Source: Lachnospiraceae bacterium
Lineage (GTDB): Bacteria > Bacillota > Clostridia > Lachnospirales > Lachnospiraceae
DNA length: 29,200 nt
NCBI GenBank assembly: GCA_024691145.1
Contig: JAILNW010000175.1
Coordinates: 1 to 29,200, forward strand
Direction: 5' to 3'
The number at the start of each line of letters is the position of its first letter. Positions within the stretch are counted from its first letter, which is position 1. This document shows positions 23,088-29,200 of the stretch, one piece after another. A program made the position numbers and the translations under genes. The notes beneath the pieces are model-generated. The model did not search any database, was not told where the DNA came from, and saw only the letters and a list, made by a program, of their open reading frames with translations.

Positions 23088-26000
23088 TTATTGCTCAATT
23101 GAATTTTTTAATAATTCGAAGAACTCATTATGCTCCTCGTTTACCACATAACTGCCTTCATTTTCAACAATATATCCTTCGTCTGTCATATACTGTATAG
23201 CACCTTCATAAAGGCTTGTTACTGCAGGTGATATTCTTTGATATCCCATAACCTTTGAAGCTTCTTTTACAAGGTCATCTTTTCCTAAACTTATCTGCTG
23301 TTTAAGAACATAAGCCACAGCATTTCCAGCTTCATATAATGGTATATCCTTTAAGTCTCTCTTGTTTTCTTCTGTAGTAGCACTTCTGAAACCTGCATAT
23401 TTATCAGGAACATCTTCTGCATTACAGATAACATCTTCTCCACCTACATTAACAATAGCATATTCCATACTGCCAATAATGCTGTCAAATGTTTCTTCCA
23501 TTGCTTTTGTACTTCTTGCAATTGCAAAGCTTTGGAATATTTCCTTTTGAAGAACTCTCTTAAGTACAGGTGATTCATTTTTAACTGTCCAGGCTATCTT
23601 TTGCTTTATAATCTCTGCATTTTCTGCATTCACAAAATCAGCTGATGTTATCTCCTTAACTCCAAGTGTTGCCTTTTTATAAGGAACAGCCCTTACAATC
23701 TTTAAACCATACTTATTAACCTGTTCCTCTGTAATTCCCTCTGACACTTCTTCTGCAGATTCTGCAGGTGTTTCCTCTGTAGTTTCTTCTGCGACTTCTT
23801 CAATTACTTCTTCTGTATCAGATTCTTCTGTAACTTCATTATTTCTATTATTAATTATTTCATCTAACTTAGCCTTAATCTTATTAAGTTCCTTGTCTTT
23901 GTTATCCCACCAGTCCATTGACCAGATTCTTATAACATTCCAGCCTAAACTTTCCAGAACTCCAAGGTTAGATATTTCTCTGTCTTTTGTTGCTTTTGCT
24001 ATTCGATAGCTTTCACCATCAAGCATAATACCAAGTATGTACTGTTCGCTATTTTCAGGATCAATGACACCTATATCAACTTTAAAGTTTGAATGTCCGA
24101 TATTAAGGTCTGTTTCAAATCCTTCTGCTTTTAGGAATTCTGCAATCTTCTTAGCAACAGCATTCTTAGTATCCTTGCTTCCCTTATCAGAATTTTCCTG
24201 TACTTCTTCTTTACCTGAAGCAAATTCAAGGAATTCTTTAAGTGCTGCAACCCCCTCTGCGCTTGTTCTCTTAAGATCAATCATCTCAGGTGTAAGTGTT
24301 GCAAATACTTTCATCTCATACTTTGCTCTTGATACAGCAACATTTAATCTTCTGCATCCTCCGTCTCTGTTAAGTGGTCCAAAGTTCATTGAAACATTGC
24401 CTTCTTTGTCCGGACCATATCCAACTGAGAAAAGAATAATATCTCTTTCATCACCCTGTACATTTTCAAGGTTCTTGATAAATAATTGATCCTCTGCCTG
24501 GTCTATCCATTTTTCCAGTTTCTTATCCTGCTTACAAGCCTCAGTAAGCATATCATCAATAAGATTCTGCTGTGATATGTTAAATGTTATTATACCTACA
24601 CTGTGTTTTGAACGTTCCTTATCATTGCAAATACTCTTAACTTCTTCAATAACAGCCTCTGCTTCTGCTTTATTAATTCTCTTTGAACCTCTGTCAAAAT
24701 ATCCATCTACATGGCAAAGAGCAACCTTTCTTTCCCTGTCATTAACAGAAGGAAATGTATAAAGTTTGTTCTCATAAAATCTCTTATTACTAAATGCAAT
24801 AAGACTTTCATGTTTGCTTCGATAGTGCCATAAAAGATGTGTCTGAGGAAGATTAAGGGCAAGGCAGTCTTCAAGGATACTCTCTAAATCTTCATTTTCC
24901 ATATCTTCTTCATCTACGTTATTTGTTGAGAAGAATGATGTAGGTGGCATCTGTTTAGGGTCTCCAACTATAACTGCATTATTTCCTCTTGCAAGTACAC
25001 CAACCGCTTTACTTGTTGGCAGCTGGGAAGCCTCATCGAATACAACTATATCAAATGGTTTTCTCTTTGGATCAAGATACTGTGCTGCTGATATAGGGCT
25101 CATAAGCATACATGGACAAATCTTTGCTATAAGATTTGGTATGGTTTCCATAAGTTTTCTTATACTTATACCTCTGCCGTTGCTTCTTATTGCTTTTTGA
25201 AGTTTTCCAACTTCAGAGCTTTGTGATGCTTCCATTGCAAAATCAGGTACATTTGCACAAAGTTTAGCATATATTTCTTCCTGTGCCAACCTCATAATCT
25301 GCTCGTCAAGTTTTCTAAACTGTCTTACTTTCTCGTCAAATGTTACACCTGAAAATCCGCTAAGTGCTTTATCACTGTCAATTGCTATGCATGCAAGTCC
25401 TTTGTATAACTGCTTGCTGTAAATATCAAATATCTTATCATGATCTATGCCTTCCTCATAGGCTTTAACAACCCCGGAAAGACCTGCATCACTGGCTTCT
25501 TTGCAAACACCCTTCCATGATATCCACTCTTTAAGGGAATTATAATTACCATTTATATCATCACACATTTTCGTTGCAGCTTCTATATAATTATCTTCTT
25601 CACTGATTTCTTTTAGTGAAAGAAGTGTATCTGCCTCATTTTTATCATTTTTAAGTGTTTCGAAGGCGCTCTTATATGAAGGTACTGCCTCCATATACTG
25701 TTCGCTGTCCATAAGTGATATATCATCACATTTACAATTATGCATAATACAGTATGCATAAAGCATCTTATCTGCTGACTTCTTTTCCTTCTGGTAAGTA
25801 CTTAATTTCTCAAGTTCAGGAAGAATGTTATTCTTATCAACAGCATTCTTTGAATAAAGAGACATCTTTTTTGCAAATGTATTCATTCCAAGTAACTTTG
25901 GCAAAAACCACTTTATGCTTATCTCCTTATACTCTTTAATAAGTGCATCTGCATCATTTGTAAAATAATCATCGCTGTAGTTTTTCTCTATGTCCTTATG

Positions 26001-27818
26001 CATATCATAAACCGATTTGTATTTTTCAGACATATCAGACAGCTGGTTATATGCTTTATAAGTTTTATTATCAGCCTTAAATTCTTTACCATTTACAGTA
26101 AAATAATCTGACAGTATAGCATTTATCTTATTATATTCTGATTCTGCATTTTCTAGACTGCTCTTATACTTGCCAATTACATCTTTTACGGAATTACTGA
26201 GTTTTTGTGAAAACTCTGCACATCCTATACTTTGTAATGGATGATTAGCAGGATGTCTTGTTTCCTTAGCGGCTACAATCATTCTTTCTACAAGAGTGTT
26301 AAATTTATCAATATCTCCATCCTTTATTGTTTCTAAAAATGCATCATCAAATATTTTTACATCTTCTGCTTCACAATATTTTTCATATTTGTTTATTAAT
26401 TCATATGCACTTAATCCGCATAAATTTTCTTTATGCAATTCTTTTGCATATTTATCAAGTTCTACTCTAAGCTGTTTTATTTCTTCAGCTTTCTTTGCAT
26501 ATTCCTTTGGAGATGCTTTCTTTGTTACTTCTGTTGCAATTCGCAACTGTTCAATTACATCTTTTTTCTTTGCTTTATTAGAATGTAATTCCAAACAAAA
26601 TGGTCCTATTCCTATCTTATCAAGTCTCTTCTTAACAACATTAAGGGCTGCCATCTTTTCTGCAACAAAGAGAACTGTCTTTCCACTTGCAAGAGCATTG
26701 GCAATAAGCGATGTTATAGTTTGGGACTTTCCTGTTCCTGGAGGTCCATGAAGTACAAAACTTTTATCCTGGCAGGCTTCTTTTATAGCAAAAAGCTGTG
26801 ATGCATCTGCTGTTATAGGAAGCAGTACATCTTCTCCATCAACCATATCTTCCATATTCATGGTCTTTGCTTCCCATGTAAGTTTTCCTTCTATGAGACT
26901 ATTTACTATCTTATTTTTCATAAGATCTTCTGTTCTGTTTTTCAAATCATTCCACATAACATACTGTGAAAATGAAAATATTCCTATGTATGAAGATTTA
27001 AGTACTTCCCAGTTTTTCTGAACAGCAATGCCGTCCTTTATAATTTCAAGTATCTTCTTTACATCTAATCCATGCTCATCCTCTGGCAAGGTTTCTAGTC
27101 CCTCTATTACTATTCCAAAGTCCTGTCTTATCTTCTCAAGTATAGTTACGTTAATCTGTGGTTCATCATCTCTCATTCTTATAACATATTTTCCTGCCAC
27201 AGATTTTCTTACTATTTCTATAGGTACCATGAGAACAGGTGCATATCTTGCCTTGTCTGCCTTATCATCTTCATACCATTTTATAAGACCTATGGCAAGG
27301 TAAAGTGTATTAGAACCATTCTCTTCTATGGATGTTTTTGATGCTCTGTACACATTCTTTAATATTGTATCAAGTTCTGATTCAGTATAAACAGAATGAA
27401 GTATTCCTTTATTAAACTGCTTCTTTAGGAAATCCAGAAGTTCATTTTGTTTCTGTGACTGCTCTGAAACTTCTTCTGTTACCACTTCCGTAGTTTCTGA
27501 TGTTTCAGTTGGTTCTTCAATTACTATTTCACTCTCAGAATTGTCTATGTTTTCTATAATTTCGTTTGATTTCTCAAGTTCTGTTACAAAATCACTCATC
27601 ATTTCGAAGTTAAAATCACTTATACTTATCTTCATATCCTCTGTTTTTGGTAATACAGAGAATTCTTTTCCATCAAACATATCATCTTCTAATTTTTCTA
27701 CAGATGAAAATGCAAGTGGTACAAGTGTTTTTGATAACTTCATATTTAACAATGTATTTCTCAATCCAAAATCCAATAACTTACGTTCCCATTGTTCTAT
27801 CTTGGCATTATTATCCAC
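23088..27818 (-). CDS. Large DUF4011 / SF1 helicase / Vsr-like nuclease / DUF3320 protein
   Basis: A 1576-residue protein with a GTG start fixed by GGGAGG seven to nine bases upstream. In order: DUF4011-like N-terminus (WERKLLDFGLRNTLLNMK); SF1 helicase of the COG1112 type with Walker A LHGPPGTGKSQ (~356-366), DEAS box IVVFDEASQLP (~925), GDPKQMPPTSF (~954), LLWHYRSKHESL, VQGDERDIILFS and LNVAVSRAKYEM; and a long coiled-coil-rich insert (~430-800). A Vsr-like/MTES_1575 nuclease domain (~1222-1304, KVDIGVIDP then GIMLDGESYR, WNVIRIWSMDWW), an acidic Glu/Thr linker and DUF3320 (~1392-1556) follow. Related COG1112 helicases with nuclease parts occur in defence systems such as Mokosh. The usual GIECDGxxYH of the nuclease is changed. 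It heads the cluster. Confidence 0.9.
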   Translation of the reverse strand: MDNNAKIEQWERKLLDFGLRNTLLNMKLSKTLVPLAFSSVEKLEDDMFDGKEFSVLPKTEDMKISISDFNFEMMSDFVTELEKSNEIIENIDNSESEIVIEEPTETSETTEVVTEEVSEQSQKQNELLDFLKKQFNKGILHSVYTESELDTILKNVYRASKTSIEENGSNTLYLAIGLIKWYEDDKADKARYAPVLMVPIEIVRKSVAGKYVIRMRDDEPQINVTILEKIRQDFGIVIEGLETLPEDEHGLDVKKILEIIKDGIAVQKNWEVLKSSYIGIFSFSQYVMWNDLKNRTEDLMKNKIVNSLIEGKLTWEAKTMNMEDMVDGEDVLLPITADASQLFAIKEACQDKSFVLHGPPGTGKSQTITSLIANALASGKTVLFVAEKMAALNVVKKRLDKIGIGPFCLELHSNKAKKKDVIEQLRIATEVTKKASPKEYAKKAEEIKQLRVELDKYAKELHKENLCGLSAYELINKYEKYCEAEDVKIFDDAFLETIKDGDIDKFNTLVERMIVAAKETRHPANHPLQSIGCAEFSQKLSNSVKDVIGKYKSSLENAESEYNKINAILSDYFTVNGKEFKADNKTYKAYNQLSDMSEKYKSVYDMHKDIEKNYSDDYFTNDADALIKEYKEISIKWFLPKLLGMNTFAKKMSLYSKNAVDKNNILPELEKLSTYQKEKKSADKMLYAYCIMHNCKCDDISLMDSEQYMEAVPSYKSAFETLKNDKNEADTLLSLKEISEEDNYIEAATKMCDDINGNYNSLKEWISWKGVCKEASDAGLSGVVKAYEEGIDHDKIFDIYSKQLYKGLACIAIDSDKALSGFSGVTFDEKVRQFRKLDEQIMRLAQEEIYAKLCANVPDFAMEASQSSEVGKLQKAIRSNGRGISIRKLMETIPNLIAKICPCMLMSPISAAQYLDPKRKPFDIVVFDEASQLPTSKAVGVLARGNNAVIVGDPKQMPPTSFFSTNNVDEEDMENEDLESILEDCLALNLPQTHLLWHYRSKHESLIAFSNKRFYENKLYTFPSVNDRERKVALCHVDGYFDRGSKRINKAEAEAVIEEVKSICNDKERSKHSVGIITFNISQQNLIDDMLTEACKQDKKLEKWIDQAEDQLFIKNLENVQGDERDIILFSVGYGPDKEGNVSMNFGPLNRDGGCRRLNVAVSRAKYEMKVFATLTPEMIDLKRTSAEGVAALKEFLEFASGKEEVQENSDKGSKDTKNAVAKKIAEFLKAEGFETDLNIGHSNFKVDIGVIDPENSEQYILGIMLDGESYRIAKATKDREISNLGVLESLGWNVIRIWSMDWWDNKDKELNKIKAKLDEIINNRNNEVTEESDTEEVIEEVAEETTEETPAESAEEVSEGITEEQVNKYGLKIVRAVPYKKATLGVKEITSADFVNAENAEIIKQKIAWTVKNESPVLKRVLQKEIFQSFAIARSTKAMEETFDSIIGSMEYAIVNVGGEDVICNAEDVPDKYAGFRSATTEENKRDLKDIPLYEAGNAVAYVLKQQISLGKDDLVKEASKVMGYQRISPAVTSLYEGAIQYMTDEGYIVENEGSYVVNEEHNEFFELLKNSIEQ

Positions 27819-27939
27819 GACTTTTCCTCCCTAAAATTATTTATCTATATACTAATATTTTAACAAAAATTTACAATAAAGTCTATATTTTACAAAGATT
27901 ATCCATAATTTATAGGAATAATTTACTGTTATTTTGATT

Positions 27940-27967
27940 AAAATCTTTGTCGATATATATACTGTAG
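27940..27967 (+). promoter_or_regulatory. Promoter of the Ig-like protein gene
   Basis: TTGATT near 27937-27942 and TATACT near 27958-27963 are about 18 bases apart. A 5-bp hairpin (GACCT/AGGTC, 27985-27999) and a GGAGGAGGGA site follow before the ATG. Confidence 0.45.
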
Positions 27968-28024
27968 AGGCATGGAGGCCATTTGACCTATTTTAGGTCC
28001 TACTATTCGGAGGAGGGAATAAAT

Positions 28025-28366
28025 ATGTCAATGCTGGAATTAACACGTACCAATGTTGATAGCAGTACAATAATAAGGGACGAAATTACAGGAAAATCTG
28101 GACACGTTATATGGAAAATACGTTTTTCAGAACCATTGGATCCTGTATCTGTAAACACATCAAATATGTATGTTACTGATGCTGCAGGAATGGTTGTAAA
28201 AACAGCTATTAAGTATAATACAGAAACTAATTATATTGAGATAAAGCCGCTTAGCGAATATTCACTTGAAACAGATTACTATCTTAATATAACAAAAAAT
28301 GTAATGTCCGCATCAGGCAAAAACCTGAAACATGAAGTAAAACTGTTATTCAAAATTAAACCATAG
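28025..28366 (+). CDS. Small Ig-like (Big_5/SbsA-type) domain protein
   Basis: A 113-residue protein made of one beta-sandwich domain. It shows the Big_5 pattern: VIWKIRFSEPLDPVSVNTSN, YVTDAAGMVV, IEIKPLSEYSLETDYYLNI and SASGKNLKHEVKLLFKI. There is no signal peptide, membrane anchor or cell-wall sorting motif, unusual for a domain that is normally a module of large surface proteins. The ATG at 28025 follows GGAGGAGGGA; an upstream in-frame ATG lacks a site. Its central 81 bp (28188-28268) reappear inverted at the right edge of the window. The stop codon lies inside a terminator hairpin shared with the converging CDF gene. Function unknown. Confidence 0.75.
   Translation: MSMLELTRTNVDSSTIIRDEITGKSGHVIWKIRFSEPLDPVSVNTSNMYVTDAAGMVVKTAIKYNTETNYIEIKPLSEYSLETDYYLNITKNVMSASGKNLKHEVKLLFKIKP
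28188..28268 (+). repeat. 81-bp inverted repeat, left copy (inside Ig-like gene)
   Basis: Identical, base for base, to the reverse complement of 29120-29200. The match stops at 28269 (A versus G). This copy sits in natural Ig-like coding sequence, so it is probably the original. Confidence 0.9.
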
Positions 28367-28399
28367 AAAAAACAGGCATTTCTGCCTGCTTTTTCTATG
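28362..28399. terminator. Bidirectional terminator holding both stop codons
   Basis: CATAGAAAAAACAGGCA (28362-28378) pairs with TGCCTGCTTTTTCTATG (28383-28399), 17 positions with one mismatch and a 4-base loop, with A/T tracts on both sides. The TAG stops of the Ig-like gene (28364-28366) and of the CDF gene (28395-28397) are part of the stem. Confidence 0.85.
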
Positions 28400-29119
28400 C
28401 CCTTTCATTGAAGTCCGTATCCATTACAATTCCTATATTAAATCCTGGATATGCATTCTTTACATTTTCAACAATTGTATTATAAAGTCCAACTCTGTCT
28501 TCTGCATCAAAACTGATAACAGTATCAAATCTCATTGTTTTTCTTTCCAGATTAACATTAAAACCATGCATCTGAAGTACATTCTTATGAGACATTACGA
28601 TATCATGAACATTTTTTCTTATATCTACTATATCTTTGTCTTTTGTATTAATAGAATAGACACCTATTGCTGTAACTATAACATTATGTTCTTCATAAAC
28701 CTTTGAGGCTATATCTCTCTGTAACTGATCCAGTTTATCCACTGAAAATGTATCAAGAACTTCTATGTGAATTGAACAGTGGTGTGCATCGGGTCCGTAA
28801 TTGTGAAGAACAAGATCATATGCACCTTTTACCTCCTCAAAATCTCTAACGGTCTTTTTTATACTGTTAGCAAGTTCATAGTCTCCCTGTTCTCCAATTA
28901 TATGAGATACAGTTTCTTTAAGCATCTCCAAACCAGACTTAATAATTATAACCGATATTATTACAGATAACCATGCTTCAAGAGATACTTTACATACTAT
29001 GTATATAATAGCTGCCACAAAAGTAGATGCTGATATTACAGAATCAAGTTTTGCATCTTCTCCTGAATTAATAAGAGAATCTGAATTAACTTTCTTTCCT
29101 ACATTTTTCACATATGTTC
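28395..29119 (-). CDS. Cation diffusion facilitator (CDF) transporter, C-terminal part
   Basis: The minus-strand frame is open to the window edge, but residues encoded by 29120-29198 copy the Ig-like protein. Genuine CDF sequence starts at YVKNVGKKVNSDSLINSGEDAKLDS (given only as a landmark: YVKNVGKKVNS), the region before transmembrane helix 5. Two membrane helices follow (ISASTFVAAIIYIVCKV and LSVIISVIIIKSGLEM), then the cytoplasmic domain with SHIIGEQGDYELA, YDLVLHNYGPDAHHCSIHIEV and IGVYSIN. The N-terminal ~100 residues (helices 1-4) are missing. The family exports Zn2+, Mn2+, Fe2+ or similar ions. A long C-terminal extension ends in VMDTDFNERA. Either a truncated gene or a join artefact. 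Confidence 0.8.
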
Positions 29120-29200
29120 CAAGTGAATATTCGCTAAGCGGCTTTATCTCAATATAATTAGTTTCTGTATTATACTTAATAGCTGTTTTTACAACCATTC
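29120..29200 (-). repeat. 81-bp inverted repeat, right copy (reaches window edge)
   Basis: The exact reverse complement of 28188-28268, running to the last base of the window, so its true right limit is unknown. It replaces the expected upstream part of the CDF gene and fuses in frame with it. Confidence 0.9.

Noticed and set aside
23088..27818. A known restriction or Mokosh system
   Set aside because: There is no methyltransferase, specificity subunit, or PLD-type partner nearby; only the helicase superfamily and the idea of a linked nuclease are shared.
28269..29119. A transposon bounded by the 81-bp inverted repeats
   Set aside because: No transposase or recombinase lies between or beside the repeats, and the left copy is normal coding sequence of the Ig-like gene rather than a terminal repeat.

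Overview
The window looks like a chromosomal segment of a low-GC Gram-positive bacterium, most likely a clostridial Firmicute of the Lachnospiraceae type. The evidence is the AT-rich sequence with strong AGGAGG-like ribosome binding sites, lipoproteins with a Gram-positive signal, an L10 leader before rplJ-rplL, MurA, and a cobalamin riboswitch. Nearly all genes lie on the minus strand. The exceptions are the ABC exporter genes at the left edge, a DUF4272 gene near 16 kb and a small Ig-like gene near 28 kb. No tRNA, rRNA, CRISPR array or insertion sequence was seen.

Layout, left to right. (1) 1-1131 (+): end of an FtsX-type ABC permease and its MacB/LolD-like ATPase. (2) 1199-12660 (-): a corrinoid/tetrapyrrole-metal region. 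A cobalamin riboswitch precedes a lipid-anchored CbiK-like cobaltochelatase, a lipoprotein with two related beta-rich domains, a substrate-binding lipoprotein and a BtuC/FecCD permease. A DUF7309/DUF6930-like gene and a DUF4143 AAA ATPase gene with its own promoter and inverted repeat come next. They split the transporter from its ATPase gene (which carries an extra C-terminal domain) and from cobyric acid synthase cobQ. An AlbA_2/Schlafen-type regulator follows, behind a striking array of TGTCGCTAAA repeats that runs through its promoter and into the cobQ stop codon. (3) 12714-13850 (-): rplJ-rplL with an L10 leader, detached from rpoB and rplKA. (4) 13860-16797: an HD-GYP phosphodiesterase and a TerD-family protein on minus, diverging from a DUF4272 gene on plus. 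(5) 17133-18431 (-): murA. (6) 18658-27818 (-): a tight five-gene cluster comprising a giant DUF4011/SF1 helicase with a Vsr-like nuclease domain, a flavin reductase-like protein, a subtilisin-like protease fused to a zinc phospholipase C-like helical domain, an OLD-type ATPase/TOPRIM nuclease with a four-cysteine cluster, and a shikimate-kinase-like P-loop protein. (7) 28025-29200: a small Ig-like gene and the C-terminal part of a CDF metal transporter, joined by a perfect 81-bp inverted repeat that runs exactly to the window edge.

The best candidate for an undescribed system is the 18.7-27.8 kb cluster. Helicase-nuclease and OLD proteins are typical of phage defence, but the middle gene, a subtilisin fold fused to a phospholipase C-like domain, has no familiar counterpart to me. 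Grouping it as a defence island is inference from domain types and spacing only. The second candidate is the self-contained operator array in front of the AlbA_2 regulator. The inverted repeat at the right edge should first be tested as an assembly artefact.
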